Positions 45,007-54,371 of a stretch of 64,000 nucleotides of DNA are shown here, piece by piece. The DNA comes from Arthrobacter rhombi (GTDB taxonomy: Bacteria > Actinomycetota > Actinomycetes > Actinomycetales > Micrococcaceae). The notes below the pieces were generated by a model, which was given only the letters and a program-made list of their open reading frames with translations, had not been told where the DNA came from and made no database searches. The stretch lies in NCBI RefSeq assembly GCF_900163545.1, contig NZ_FUHW01000044.1, positions 186,001 to 250,000 of the forward strand, in the 5' to 3' direction. The translations under genes were made by a program, and so were the position numbers. How positions within the stretch are numbered: the first letter of the stretch is position 1; every line of letters begins with the position of its first letter.

Positions 45007-45029
45007 CTCGGTGGTGAGCGTGCTGAAGA

Positions 45030-46451
45030 TCAGCAGGCGGAAGATGCCTGGACCGGTACCGGGTTCTGGGTTTCTTCCTTCTCGGAGGCCTCGGCTGCGC
45101 GGGCGGACTCGAACTCATCGGCGAAGGGGGTGCCGTTGCGCGGAGCGTTGTAGAGGTCGTGGTCCAGGATGCCTTCTCGTTTGGCCACGATCACCGGGAT
45201 CAGCGCCTGTCCGGCGACGTTGACCGCGGTGCGTCCCATGTCCAGGATCGGGTCCACGGCCAGCAGCAGGCCGACACCGGCCAACGGCAGGCCCAGCGTG
45301 GAGAGGGTCAGTGTCAGCATCACCACGGCGCCGGTGGTCCCGGCGGTGGCGGCGGAGCCCAGCACCGAGACGATGGCGATGAGGATGTATTGGGTGACGT
45401 CCAGATCGATGCCGAAGAACTGGGCCACGAAGATCGCCGAGACGGCCGGGTAGATCGCGGCGCAGCCGTCCATCTTGGTCGTCGCGCCCAACGGGACGGC
45501 GAACGAGGCGTAGCCGCGTGGGACCCCGAGGTTGCGTTCGGTCACGCGTTGGGTCAGTGGCAGCGTGCCGATCGATGAACGGGAGACGAAGCCGAGCTGG
45601 ACCGCGGGCCAGACCCCCGAATAGTAGGAACGCACGCCCAGGCCGTGGGCCTTGACCAGGATCGGGTAGACCACGAACAGCACCAGAGCCAGACCCAGAT
45701 AGATGGCAATGACGAACTTGCCCAGCGCACCCATGGTGTCCCAGCCGTAGGAGGCTGTCGCGTTGCCGATCAGTCCGACGGTGCCCAGCGGCGCCAGCCG
45801 GATGATCCACCACAGGATCTTCTGGATGATCGACAGCAGCGAGGCGCTCAGATCCAGGAAGGGCTTGGCCGCGGAACCGATTTTCAGGGCCGCGATGCCG
45901 ACGGCCACGGCGATGACCAGGACCTGGAGGACGTTGAAGGACAGGCTCGTGGAGACGTCACCGGATTCGGCGACCTTGCTGCTGGTTTCCAGACCCAGGA
46001 AGTTCTCCGGGATCAATCCGGTGAGGAAGGCCCACCAGTCGCCGGTTTTGCCGACGTAATCCTCAGGGGCTCCTTGGCCGGTGTTGGCACCGGGACGGAT
46101 GAAGGTGCCTAGTCCCATGCCGATCAGCACGGCGATCAGCGCGGTGATGCCGAACCAGAGGATGGTCCGCCAGGCCAGGCGGGCGGCGTTGGTGACCTGG
46201 GAGAGGTTGGCGATGGAGGCGACCACGGCGAAGAACACCAGCGGGATGACCGCCGCGCGCAGCAGCGAGACGTAGCTGGATCCGATCGTGTCCAAGGTGG
46301 CGCCCAGGGCGTTGGGGGACTCGGCGGTGCTACCGGTGTATTTGGCGACCAGTCCGAGGACGACGCCGAGGACCAGGCCCGCGACGATCTGGGGGCCGAA
46401 GGCGGTCACCCAGCGGGGCAATATGCGGTGGGGTTTGGTTGATGTGCTCAC
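45030..46451 (-). CDS. Dicarboxylate/amino acid:cation symporter (DAACS family, GltP/DctA-like)
   Basis: 473 residues with eight helices and two re-entrant hairpins. Family signatures: FVSRSSIGTLPLTQRVTER (first hairpin, serine-rich motif), PLGATTKMDGCAAIYPAVSA, the second hairpin GSAATAGTTGAVVMLTLTLS, and DPILDMGRTAVNVAGQA, which carries the Asp/Arg/Asn substrate and sodium contacts. It takes up glutamate/aspartate or C4-dicarboxylates with Na+ or H+; exact substrate is uncertain. The start is GTG 46451 and the gene appears to be a single unit ending at a hairpin. Confidence 0.92.
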   Translation of the reverse strand: MSTSTKPHRILPRWVTAFGPQIVAGLVLGVVLGLVAKYTGSTAESPNALGATLDTIGSSYVSLLRAAVIPLVFFAVVASIANLSQVTNAARLAWRTILWFGITALIAVLIGMGLGTFIRPGANTGQGAPEDYVGKTGDWWAFLTGLIPENFLGLETSSKVAESGDVSTSLSFNVLQVLVIAVAVGIAALKIGSAAKPFLDLSASLLSIIQKILWWIIRLAPLGTVGLIGNATASYGWDTMGALGKFVIAIYLGLALVLFVVYPILVKAHGLGVRSYYSGVWPAVQLGFVSRSSIGTLPLTQRVTERNLGVPRGYASFAVPLGATTKMDGCAAIYPAVSAIFVAQFFGIDLDVTQYILIAIVSVLGSAATAGTTGAVVMLTLTLSTLGLPLAGVGLLLAVDPILDMGRTAVNVAGQALIPVIVAKREGILDHDLYNAPRNGTPFADEFESARAAEASEKEETQNPVPVQASSAC

Positions 46452-46539
46452 GAAACGACCGTAGGGCCGGAAGGTACACCCCGAAGAGTTAATATTTCAC
46501 TTTATGACGCGGTGCTGTATTGCTGTCCCGCGGGTGGCG

Positions 46540-46572
46540 CCGCCGATCCCTTGTCCTGCAAGGGATTGGCGG
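46540..46572 (-). terminator. Hairpin terminator of the DUF885 gene
   Basis: A 14-bp stem with one G-T pair (46540-46553 with 46559-46572), loop TCCTG, about 40 bases beyond the DUF885 stop. Confidence 0.6.
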
Positions 46573-46610
46573 GTTCATTCCCGATTCCGATGTGGGCCTT
46601 GCCTCCTGCC

Positions 46611-48302
46611 TCAGCCAGCAGGCAGCAGGGCCCGGCGCAGGGTGTCCAAACCGACCGACCCCATGTTCAGTGCCTGGCTGTGGAAGGCCTTGAGGTCGAA
46701 GTCATCGCCTTCGGTCTCGCGACGGGCATCGCGGATCTGCTCCCAGAGGCGCTGGCCCACCTTGTAGGAGGGGGCCTGACCGGGCCAGCCGAGGTAGCGG
46801 GTGAACTCGAATTGGCGCTGGCCCTCGGAGATGTCCAGATGCTTGGACAGGAAGTCGTACCCCTTCTCGGGGGTCCACGGGCCGGAGCCCCAGCGTTCTG
46901 GCATGTCCAGTTCCAGGTGGACGCCGATGTCGAACACCACGCGGGCCGCACGCATCCGCTGCATATCCAACATGCCCATATGGTCGCCCGGATCGGCCAG
47001 GTAGCCCAGGTCCAGCATCAGCCGTTCGGCATAGAGGGCCCAGCCCTCACCATGGCCGGAGACCCAGCAGGCGTTACGGCGCCAGTTGTTCAGGGTGTCC
47101 TTGCGGTAGGTGGCGGTGCCGACCTGCAGGTGGTGGCCGGGAACGCCCTCGTGGTAGACCGTGGTCGTCTCGGACCAGGTGGTGAAGTCGTCCTCACCTG
47201 CGGGAACGGACCACCACATGCGGCCCGGACGACTGAAATCGTCGGAGGGGCCGGTGTAGTAGATGCCCCCTTCCTGGGTGGGGGCAATCATGCATTCGAG
47301 GCGGCGCATGGTTTCGGGGATCTCGAAGTGGACCCCTTCCATGGCGGCCACTGCCGCGTCGGCCTTTTCCTGCATCCAGGTCCTCAGCGCCTCGGTGCCC
47401 TTGAGCTGGCGCTGTGGGTCGGCGTTGAGGATCTCCTTGGCTTCGACGATGGAGGCGCCCGCCTTGATCTGCCCGGCCACCATCTCCTGTTCGGTGATGA
47501 GTCGGTCCAGTTCGGCGACGCCCCAGTCGTAGGTTTCGTCCAGGTCGATCTCGGCACCGATGAACTGCCGTGAGCACAAGGCATAATACTCCCGGCCCAC
47601 GGCATCCTTGGTCGGGGCTGAGGGCAGAAGTTCGGTTTCCAGGAAGTCGGCCAGGCGGGCATAGGCTGCGGCCGCCTCGGCGGCATGGGTGGAGAGTTCA
47701 TCCCCTAGCGCTGCCGCCGGTTCCCCGGCAGCGGTGGGTGCCTCGGCGGCGAGGGAGGTGAAGAAACCGCCGGCCTTGGCGTAGTCGCGGGTCTGTTCCA
47801 TGACAATGCGGACCTGGCGCTGGGCCGCCACATGGCCCTCGTCGCGGCTTTTGCGCAGCGAGGCGATATAGCCGTCGATGGCTCCTGAAACATTGGCGAG
47901 CCGACCGCTGATGTGCTGCCACTGCTCGGTGGTGTCGGTGGGCATCAGATCGAAGATCGCCCGGATGTCCTGGGCCGGACTGGCGATGTTGTTCAGCTGG
48001 GTGATCCCGGTGGCGTCAAGTTCAAGGTCCAGGCCGAGTCGTTCGCGCATGGCGTCCAGGGTGATGGCATCAACGTCGTCGACCGGCTCCAGGCCTTCGA
48101 GGGCTTGGAGCGTGGTGCGGACGGCCTCGACATAGGCCTGCTGGCCGGCGGGGGAGTAGTCGGAATATCCGGTTTCGTGGCCGGGGATGCCCAGTGAGGT
48201 GGCGAAATCGGGGGCGAGGGCGATGAGGCGGTCGAAAAACTGGTCGGCGACGGCATCGATGGCGCTGGGGGCACGGGTGGCTGCGGATGTGGCGTTGGTC
48301 AT
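46611..48302 (-). CDS. DUF885 family putative zinc metallopeptidase
   Basis: 563 residues, full length for the family. The conserved site YHEGVPGHHLQ gives His384, Glu385 and His390/391, and GEGWALYAERLMLDLG (418 on) supplies the probable third metal ligand and base, a pattern recalling gluzincin-type peptidases. There is no signal peptide, so it should work in the cytoplasm. Substrates of this family are poorly known; some members are described as peptidases. A 75-base gap separates it from accE upstream; its own or shared transcription cannot be told. Confidence 0.82.
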   Translation of the reverse strand: MTNATSAATRAPSAIDAVADQFFDRLIALAPDFATSLGIPGHETGYSDYSPAGQQAYVEAVRTTLQALEGLEPVDDVDAITLDAMRERLGLDLELDATGITQLNNIASPAQDIRAIFDLMPTDTTEQWQHISGRLANVSGAIDGYIASLRKSRDEGHVAAQRQVRIVMEQTRDYAKAGGFFTSLAAEAPTAAGEPAAALGDELSTHAAEAAAAYARLADFLETELLPSAPTKDAVGREYYALCSRQFIGAEIDLDETYDWGVAELDRLITEQEMVAGQIKAGASIVEAKEILNADPQRQLKGTEALRTWMQEKADAAVAAMEGVHFEIPETMRRLECMIAPTQEGGIYYTGPSDDFSRPGRMWWSVPAGEDDFTTWSETTTVYHEGVPGHHLQVGTATYRKDTLNNWRRNACWVSGHGEGWALYAERLMLDLGYLADPGDHMGMLDMQRMRAARVVFDIGVHLELDMPERWGSGPWTPEKGYDFLSKHLDISEGQRQFEFTRYLGWPGQAPSYKVGQRLWEQIRDARRETEGDDFDLKAFHSQALNMGSVGLDTLRRALLPAG

Positions 48303-48377
48303 AGTGCACAGCCTAACCGCAAGTGAAGCAGGTGCTGAAGATCAGGCAGCGACCTCCGCGGAGGGAGCAGTGGCCCG

Positions 48378-48626
48378 CTAGGAGCGACCGCTCCGCCAGG
48401 GGCCCGGCTGGCCCGCCAAATGACGGCGCTGCCAGGCTTGGTTGCGCATCACCTCGCGTCGGGAGGTCGCCGCATCGGCGCCGTTGGGCTCCTGGCTGGT
48501 GCCCGGAAGGCAGGCCAGGACCGCTGTCAGCGCGGCCACCTCCACGTCGTCCGGGTTTCCTCGGACCACGGCGAAGAGCGGCGCGGCAGCAGCGGCGTCG
48601 TTCTCATTGTGTGCTGATCCGGTCAC
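48378..48626 (-). CDS. accE: Acyl-CoA carboxylase epsilon subunit
   Basis: 82 residues, small and easily missed. [20 protein letters not shown] near 16-35 is the hallmark of actinobacterial epsilon subunits, followed by an Ala-rich linker and the basic C-terminal segment with a conserved Trp-Arg ([19 protein letters not shown]). Epsilon bridges the alpha and beta subunits and raises activity. It begins at GTG 48626, overlapping the accD stop by four bases (GTGA), so the two are coupled. Confidence 0.88.
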   Translation of the reverse strand: MTGSAHNENDAAAAAPLFAVVRGNPDDVEVAALTAVLACLPGTSQEPNGADAATSRREVMRNQAWQRRHLAGQPGPWRSGRS

Positions 48627-50236
48627 AGCGGGATGTTCCCATGCTTTTTGGCTGGCAGTGAGGCGTGCTTATCGCGCAGGGCCCGCAGCCCGCGAACGAT
48701 CTGGGTCCGGGTGTCCGAGGGGGCAATGACGGCGTCGATGTACCCGAGCTCTGCCGCCTGGTAGGGGTTGAGCAGCTCGGTTTCATAGTCGTCGATGATC
48801 TCGGTCCGGCGTGCTTCGACGTCCCCGCCCGCGGCCGAAACCGCTGCCAAGTCGCGCCGGTACAGGATGTTGACGGCACCCTGGGCACCCATGACACCGA
48901 TCTGCGCGGTCGGCCAGGCCAGATTCAGGTCTGCACCGAGTTTCTTGGACCCCATGACGATGTACGCGCCGCCATAGGCCTTGCGGGTGATGACCGTCAG
49001 CTTCGGGACGGTGGCCTCGGCGTAGGCGAAGAGGAGTTTGGCGCCGCGGCGAATGATCCCCTGGAACTCCTGGTCCTTGCCGGGCAGGAAGCCGGGCACG
49101 TCCACCAGGGTCAGGATCGGCAGGCCGAAGGCGTCGCAATGGCGCACGAAGCGTGCTGCCTTTTCCGAGGCGGCGATGTCCAGCGTGCCGGCAAACTGCA
49201 TCGGCTGGTTCGCAACGATGCCGATGCTGCGGCCCTCGACGCGGGCATAGCCGATCATCACATTCGGCGCGTAGAGCGATTGCATTTCCAGGAAGGCGCC
49301 GTCGTCGACGATGTGTTCGATGACGGTACGCATGTCATAGGGCTGGTTGGCGGAATCCGGGATGAGCAGATCGAGGTCCAGGTCATCCTCGGTGACGCTC
49401 AGTTCCTCCTCGAATTCCGTGGGCGGCGCCTCGGTGAGGTTGTTGCTGGGCAGGTAGTCCAACAGTTCCTTGACGAAATCGATGGCATCGGATTCGTCGG
49501 TGGCCAGGTAGCTGGCGGTGCCGGTGTTGGCGTTATGCTGGCGGGCACCGCCGAGGGTCTCCATGTCGACTTCCTCGCCGGTGACCGTCTTGATGACGTC
49601 GGGGCCGGTGATGAACATGTGGCTGGTCTTATCCACCATCACCACGAAGTCGGTCAGCGCGGGGGAGTAGGCGGCACCACCGGCGCAGGGGCCAAGGATC
49701 AGGGAGATCTGGGGGACGACGCCCGAGGCGTGGACGTTGTTGCGGAAGATGTCGGCGAACATCGCCAGCGAGGCGACACCCTCCTGGATCCGTGCCCCAC
49801 CGCCGTCGTTGATGCCCACGACCGGGCAGCCATTGCGCAGGGCGAATTCCTGGACCTTGACGATCTTCTCGCCGTTGACCTTGCTCAGTGAGCCGCCGAA
49901 AACGGTGAAGTCCTGGGAGTAGACGGCCACGAGGCGGCCATCGACCGTGCCGTGCCCGGAGACGACGCCGTCGCCGAGGGGATGTTTGGCATCCATGCCG
50001 AAGGCCGTGGAGCGGTGCACTGCCAAGGCATCAAATTCAACGAAGGAGTCCTCGTCCATGAGCTGCTCAATGCGCTCGCGGGCGGTGTTCTTGCCGCGGG
50101 CGTGCTGCTTCTCCACCGCTTCCGGTCCGGAGGGGGTCAGCGACTGCGACTGCCGGCGCCGGAATTCGGCGATCTTGCCCGCGGTAGTGGACAGGTCGAT
50201 CTGCTCGTCCGGTGCCTGGAGGCCGGTCTCGCTCAT
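48623..50236 (-). CDS. accD: Acyl-CoA carboxylase beta subunit (carboxyltransferase)
   Basis: 537 residues. It moves the carboxyl group from biotin to acetyl- or propionyl-CoA. Family signatures: [38 protein letters not shown] (first oxyanion region), [17 protein letters not shown], and in the second half [20 protein letters not shown] with [14 protein letters not shown] (second oxyanion region). It resembles the AccD5/PccB group. It pairs with accE downstream and with the biotinylated subunit at 37643-39409, and has the same palindrome type about 92 bases ahead of its ATG. Whether acetyl- or propionyl-CoA is preferred cannot be read here. Confidence 0.93.
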   Translation of the reverse strand: MSETGLQAPDEQIDLSTTAGKIAEFRRRQSQSLTPSGPEAVEKQHARGKNTARERIEQLMDEDSFVEFDALAVHRSTAFGMDAKHPLGDGVVSGHGTVDGRLVAVYSQDFTVFGGSLSKVNGEKIVKVQEFALRNGCPVVGINDGGGARIQEGVASLAMFADIFRNNVHASGVVPQISLILGPCAGGAAYSPALTDFVVMVDKTSHMFITGPDVIKTVTGEEVDMETLGGARQHNANTGTASYLATDESDAIDFVKELLDYLPSNNLTEAPPTEFEEELSVTEDDLDLDLLIPDSANQPYDMRTVIEHIVDDGAFLEMQSLYAPNVMIGYARVEGRSIGIVANQPMQFAGTLDIAASEKAARFVRHCDAFGLPILTLVDVPGFLPGKDQEFQGIIRRGAKLLFAYAEATVPKLTVITRKAYGGAYIVMGSKKLGADLNLAWPTAQIGVMGAQGAVNILYRRDLAAVSAAGGDVEARRTEIIDDYETELLNPYQAAELGYIDAVIAPSDTRTQIVRGLRALRDKHASLPAKKHGNIPL

Positions 50237-50327
50237 GCGGGAGACTCCCGTCTGTTTGAAAGTAGTAGGAATGGCACAATCAGTGTGCCCTCAAGCTCAG
50301 TCTAGTGACGTGCGGCGTCGTGTCGGC

Positions 50328-50342
50328 TGTAGGAACCCTACA
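50328..50342. promoter_or_regulatory. TGTAGGAACCCTACA palindrome upstream of accD-accE (candidate operator)
   Basis: Six-bp perfect arms TGTAGG/CCTACA around AAC. It lies 92 bases before the accD ATG and 92 bases before the divergent SDR start, so it could act on either. It matches the site upstream of accA3 at 39511-39525. Confidence 0.6.
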
Positions 50343-50433
50343 AAGTCGCCGCGTGGCGCTCAGCTGGTTCGGGGCAGAAACTTCTTGTTACTGACGGGTA
50401 ACCTTTGGGAGGGATTTCCCGTAGGCTGGGGTC

Positions 50434-51309
50434 ATGACCGAGTCACCAGTACCCCAGAACCCCGTAGCCGACGCCGTCGACGGAGCCCGCCCCTTTGCAG
50501 GACGTACGGTCCTGATGAGCGGTGGAAGCCGCGGCATCGGACTCGCCATCGCCTTGGAACTGGCAGCCGGCGGAGCGAATATCGCCTTGATGGCCAAGAC
50601 CGCCACGGCCCAGCCGACCCTTGAAGGCACCGTCTACACGGCAGCCGAACAGATCCGAGCCCACGGCGTTGGCGCCCTGCCGATCGTCGGCGACGTGCGC
50701 AACGACGACGACGTGCAGTCCGCGGTCGAGGCGACCGTCGCCGAATTCGGTGGCATCGACATGGTCGTGAACAACGCCTCGGCGATCGACCTGTCCACCA
50801 CCGATGCGGTCTCGATGAAACGTTATGACCTGATGCATGACATCAACGTTCGCGGCACGTTCCTGCTCTCCAAGTTGAGCCTGGACGCCCTGCGCCGCTC
50901 GGAGAACCCGCATATCCTCACCTTGTCCCCACCGCTGAACCTGGACCCGAAATGGGCCGGCGCCAACCTCGCCTACACCATGGCCAAATACGGGATGAGC
51001 ATGACCACGCTCGGTCTGGCCGAGGAGCTGCGCGGTGACGGGATCGCCGTGAACTCGCTGTGGCCGGCCACGCTCATCAACACCGCAGCCATTCGGAACA
51101 TGCCCGGTGGGGAGCAGCTGATCCGCGGGGCCCGCAAGGAAGCCATCGTCTCCGACGCCGCAGCGGTCATCCTGGCCCGGCCCGCCAGCGAATGCAGCGG
51201 GAACTTCTTCATCGACGAAGAGGTTCTGCGCGGTGAGGGAGTCACCGACTTCACCGGCTACAGCATGGGGGCGCCGGAGGACCAGTTGGTTCCCGATATG
51301 TTCCTCTGA
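50434..51309 (+). CDS. Short-chain dehydrogenase/reductase, HSDL2-like
   Basis: 291 residues. Rossmann motif SGGSRGIGLAIA with GGSRGIG at 30-36, NNAS near 113-116, and the catalytic set Asn138, Ser165, Tyr181 and Lys185. The stretch around 161-190 (ILTLSPPLNLDPKW, then AYTMAKYGMSM) is close to that of human HSDL2 and bacterial relatives rather than FabG-type reductases. The substrate is unknown; a lipid or terpenoid alcohol/acyl-CoA intermediate is plausible given divergent transcription from accD. It stands alone, with a hairpin after it. Confidence 0.85.
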   Translation: MTESPVPQNPVADAVDGARPFAGRTVLMSGGSRGIGLAIALELAAGGANIALMAKTATAQPTLEGTVYTAAEQIRAHGVGALPIVGDVRNDDDVQSAVEATVAEFGGIDMVVNNASAIDLSTTDAVSMKRYDLMHDINVRGTFLLSKLSLDALRRSENPHILTLSPPLNLDPKWAGANLAYTMAKYGMSMTTLGLAEELRGDGIAVNSLWPATLINTAAIRNMPGGEQLIRGARKEAIVSDAAAVILARPASECSGNFFIDEEVLRGEGVTDFTGYSMGAPEDQLVPDMFL

Positions 51310-51320
51310 TCCCCTGGCCG

Positions 51321-51360
51321 CCCCGGCGGGCCGCACCGACACGGTCGGCCCGCCACGGGG
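51321..51360 (+). terminator. Hairpin after the SDR gene
   Basis: A 13-bp interrupted stem (51321-51333 with 51346-51360, one bulge) and a 12-base loop, 12 bases past the stop. No T tract. Confidence 0.55.
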
Positions 51361-51382
51361 GCTTCGGACTAGGCTGGAAACC

Positions 51383-52258
51383 ATGAACGAATCAGCAGCC
51401 CTGCGTGCCCCCTTGGATGCCGAGGCCCTGCGCCGTGATCTGGTCGGGCCGGGGACCATCGCCCGGCTGGACGTCGTGGAATCCACGGGTTCGACCAATA
51501 CCGACCTGGCCGCTGCCTTCACCACAGCCCCCGAGGAGTGGCCACAAATCAGCGCGCTGGCCACCGACTTCCAATCGGCAGGAAAAGGGAGGATGGACCG
51601 CAGCTGGCAGGCACCCGAGCGCAGTTCCTTGGCGGTGAGCCTCCTGTTCCGCCCGACACCCGGAGGCCGGCCCGCCACCGCGGAGACCTACGCCTGGATG
51701 TCCATGCTCTGCGCCACGGCCTTGGCCGAGACCCTGCGGGAATGCGCCGGTGTCCCCGCCGAGCTCAAATGGCCCAATGATGTGATCGTCTCCGGAAGCA
51801 AGATCGCCGGAGTCCTGGCCAACCTGGTTCCCGCCCCGGGAGGCTCCGCCGTCGTCGTCGGCTCGGGGGTCAACGTCACCCTGAGCAGGGAAGAACTCCC
51901 CGTGCCCACCGCCACCTCACTGCTCCTTGAAGGGGCCCGAACGGTGGACACGACGGCCCTGCTGGGCGACTACCTGCGCCGGGTCTCCCGGCTCTATCAC
52001 GGCTTCCTGCGGGCCGGCGGCCGGGCGGGGGACGCGATCGACGGCGACGCCACACTGCTCGAACGGGTCGCCCGGTCCATGGCCACCCTCGGGGCACCGA
52101 TCCGGGCCGAACTCCCTTCGGGGTCCACCCTGGAAGGCACCGCCGTCGGGTTGGAGCCGGACGGGGCGCTGAACGTCAGGACTGCCGACGGGACGACGAC
52201 GTCCATCCGTGCCGGAGACGTCGTGCACCTGCGCCGCACCGACGGACGTTACGCCTGA
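51383..52258 (+). CDS. birA: Biotin-[acetyl-CoA-carboxylase] ligase
   Basis: 291 residues from ATG 51383. It makes biotinyl-AMP and attaches biotin to the carrier lysine of AccA3-type proteins. Motifs: ESTGSTNTDL (biotin site), the adenylate-binding loop GKGRMDRSW at 67-75, LKWPNDV with the Lys/Asn contacts at 128-134, SGSKIAGVL at 137-145 and GSGVNV at 160-165, then a C-terminal SH3-like domain (LEGTAVGLEPDGALNVRTAD). There is no N-terminal DNA-binding domain, so it is a ligase only and not a repressor. The neighbouring PH-domain gene may be co-transcribed. Confidence 0.95.
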   Translation: MNESAALRAPLDAEALRRDLVGPGTIARLDVVESTGSTNTDLAAAFTTAPEEWPQISALATDFQSAGKGRMDRSWQAPERSSLAVSLLFRPTPGGRPATAETYAWMSMLCATALAETLRECAGVPAELKWPNDVIVSGSKIAGVLANLVPAPGGSAVVVGSGVNVTLSREELPVPTATSLLLEGARTVDTTALLGDYLRRVSRLYHGFLRAGGRAGDAIDGDATLLERVARSMATLGAPIRAELPSGSTLEGTAVGLEPDGALNVRTADGTTTSIRAGDVVHLRRTDGRYA

Positions 52259-52334
52259 TCCAGGCCATCGGGTCTCCCGCCTAGAATTGGATATGACCTG
52301 GGGCGCGACGCCCAGGCGATGGAAGGAAAAGCAG

Positions 52335-52895
52335 ATGAGGCTGCGACTGGCCGAGAACGAGTGGGTGATCTTCAAGACCCGTGCGCATCGTCGTGTCCTG
52401 AACCGTCCCGCCGTCGTCTTCGTCGTGCTGGCGGCCCTGAGCGCCTTCGCCCTGGGGACCCTGACCCGCAACGACCTGCCGGATGCCGTGGTGGAGACCG
52501 TGCCCTTATTGCAGGTGGTCATCCCCATCGTTGCCGGAGTGCTTCTGCTGGCCTGGAGCATCATCCCGGTGATTCGATGGAGACGAACCCTGGTCTTTTT
52601 GACGAACGAACGCATCGTCGTGCGCCGGGGTGTCGGGGCCAAGAACCAGTGGGAATTGCCGCTGGCCTTCGTCAGGACCCTGAAGACCAGCCAGAAATTG
52701 TTTGAACGGGCGAGCGGCTCGGGGGCCCTGGTGCTGGAGACGGCCAACGGGCCGGTCCGTATCCCGCATCTGCCGCGGATCGACCGGGTCCGGGAGCTGG
52801 TGGTGACGGCCATTGAGCGTTTACCCAGAACGATGGGGTTCGATGGTGTAGGAATTGGTACAGAGGAACGCGTGGATGGGATCGGACATGGATGA
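52335..52895 (+). CDS. PH-domain (bPH) membrane protein
   Basis: 186 residues from ATG 52335, preceded by GGAAGGA; the open frame further upstream overlaps birA and was not used. Two hydrophobic segments (about 28-48 and 58-80) sit near the N-terminus, followed by a bacterial PH-like domain (RTLVFLTNERIVVRRGVGAKNQWELPL, then FVRTLKTSQKLFERASGSGALVLET). In M. tuberculosis a similar protein (Rv3278c) is also next to birA. Its role is unknown. Its last 20 bases overlap the cyclase gene. Confidence 0.8.
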   Translation: MRLRLAENEWVIFKTRAHRRVLNRPAVVFVVLAALSAFALGTLTRNDLPDAVVETVPLLQVVIPIVAGVLLLAWSIIPVIRWRRTLVFLTNERIVVRRGVGAKNQWELPLAFVRTLKTSQKLFERASGSGALVLETANGPVRIPHLPRIDRVRELVVTAIERLPRTMGFDGVGIGTEERVDGIGHG

Positions 52896-54243
52896 TGGGC
52901 AGGACGCCGGTGATGAGCGGGCGGAAAGCGCCGCAACACCGGGCCGGGAGCCCCTACCCAGGACCGCGGCCCTCCCCATTCTGCCGTTGGCCCCCTGGCA
53001 GCGGGCCGAGCAAGCTGCGGAGGACCAGGAGCCCGCATCGCCGGAGCCGGCCACCGAGCCTGCGCACCCGGACACGGCCAACCTGGACCTGGCAGATCAG
53101 GGATCATCCTCGCTGGGGACGTCCACCGGGGGCCTGCCGCAGCTGAGCCCCGATGCCGGACCCGAAACCCGGGCGTTGCCGTTGGCCCAAGCGCTGGAAC
53201 GCGAAAAGGTCAAGGAGTCCGCCCAGGATCTGGAAAAACTGCTGCTCGGGGCCAAACGCACCATGCGCCGTCGCGAGGCCGCTGCCGCTGCCGGGATCTC
53301 GCTGCTCAGTGCCCGGAAGCTGTGGCGAGCCCTGGGCTTCCCCAACCTGGGGGACGACGACGTCGCCTTCACCGAGGTCGATCTCGAAGCCTTGCGCACG
53401 ATCGTGGGCAATGTGCGTAGTTCGGTGCTCACGGAGGAGGCGGCAGTCTCCATCACCCGGTCGATCGGACAGATGACCGACAGGATGGTCGTCTGGCAGA
53501 TCGAGGCGCTGGTCGAGGACATGGTCCAAAACCAGGGTGTCAGCGATCCCGAAGCCCGACGCCGGCTCGTGGACCGCCTCCCGGATCTGGTGGATCCCTT
53601 GGAGAAGCTGCTGGTCTATTCCTGGCGCCGCCAGTTGAACGCGGCGGTCCACCGTCTAGGCGTCCGTGCCGAAACGGGGTTGGCCTCCAGCGAAGAGGGC
53701 CGCGATGGCAGCGAAGACGACGCCCCGTTGCCGTTGGCCCGTGCCGTCGGGTTCGCTGACCTGGTCTCCTATACCTCGCTGTCGCGCCGGATGAACGAAC
53801 GCACCCTGGCGCAGACCGTGCAGCGCTTCGAGAACAAATGTGCCGAGATCATCTCCATCGGTGGCGGCCGTCTGGTCAAGACCATCGGGGACGAGGTCCT
53901 GTTCATCGCCGAAACCCCGCAGGCCGGGGCCCAGATCTCGTTGACCCTGGCCACCGAATTCGCCAACGACGACTTCCTGCCCAAGGCCAGGGTCTCCATC
54001 GTCTGGGGGCGCATCCTCTCCCGACTGGGAGATGTCTACGGGCCGACCGTGAACCTGGCCTCACGACTGACGGCGCTCGCCGACCCCGGGACGGTCTGGA
54101 CCGATTCCGTCACCGCGGGCACCCTGGAAGGCGACGACCGCTTCGTCCTGGACCCGCAACCGACCACGCAGGTCCGTGGTTTCGGGGATATCAACCCCGT
54201 GGTCTTGTCCATGGGGGAGGGCGCAGGGCTCGTCCTGGACTGA
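52876..54243 (+). CDS. Class III adenylate cyclase, Rv1264-type
   Basis: 455 residues from ATG 52876 (GAGGAA 7 bases upstream), overlapping the PH-domain gene. After a Pro/Ala/Glu-rich 100-residue leader, residues about 105-270 form a helical regulatory region including an HTH-like stretch (MRRREAAAAAGISLLSARKL), as in the pH-sensing N-terminal domain of Rv1264. The catalytic domain (about 285-450) has every key residue: metal-binding Asp295 and Asp339, adenine-selecting Lys335 and Asp386, transition-state Asn393 and Arg397. Spacing matches Rv1264. The enzyme should make cAMP. No membrane segment, so it is cytosolic. A GGGGA/TCCCC hairpin (54260-54277) follows. Confidence 0.92.
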   Translation: MGSDMDDGQDAGDERAESAATPGREPLPRTAALPILPLAPWQRAEQAAEDQEPASPEPATEPAHPDTANLDLADQGSSSLGTSTGGLPQLSPDAGPETRALPLAQALEREKVKESAQDLEKLLLGAKRTMRRREAAAAAGISLLSARKLWRALGFPNLGDDDVAFTEVDLEALRTIVGNVRSSVLTEEAAVSITRSIGQMTDRMVVWQIEALVEDMVQNQGVSDPEARRRLVDRLPDLVDPLEKLLVYSWRRQLNAAVHRLGVRAETGLASSEEGRDGSEDDAPLPLARAVGFADLVSYTSLSRRMNERTLAQTVQRFENKCAEIISIGGGRLVKTIGDEVLFIAETPQAGAQISLTLATEFANDDFLPKARVSIVWGRILSRLGDVYGPTVNLASRLTALADPGTVWTDSVTAGTLEGDDRFVLDPQPTTQVRGFGDINPVVLSMGEGAGLVLD

Positions 54244-54371
54244 TCTCCCGGGCCACGGGATGGGGAGTTCTCCCCATGTCACGGTTTTCTTCCATCCGTT
54301 ATGATCTACGGTGGCTGGTTCTGTTCCTTTGGGTGCCGAACAAAAATTGACGGTGATGAGGAACTACAGGT

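Noticed and set aside
48665-49891. 408-codon + strand frame inside accD
   Set aside because: Antisense shadow of accD; no start signal and no family resemblance.
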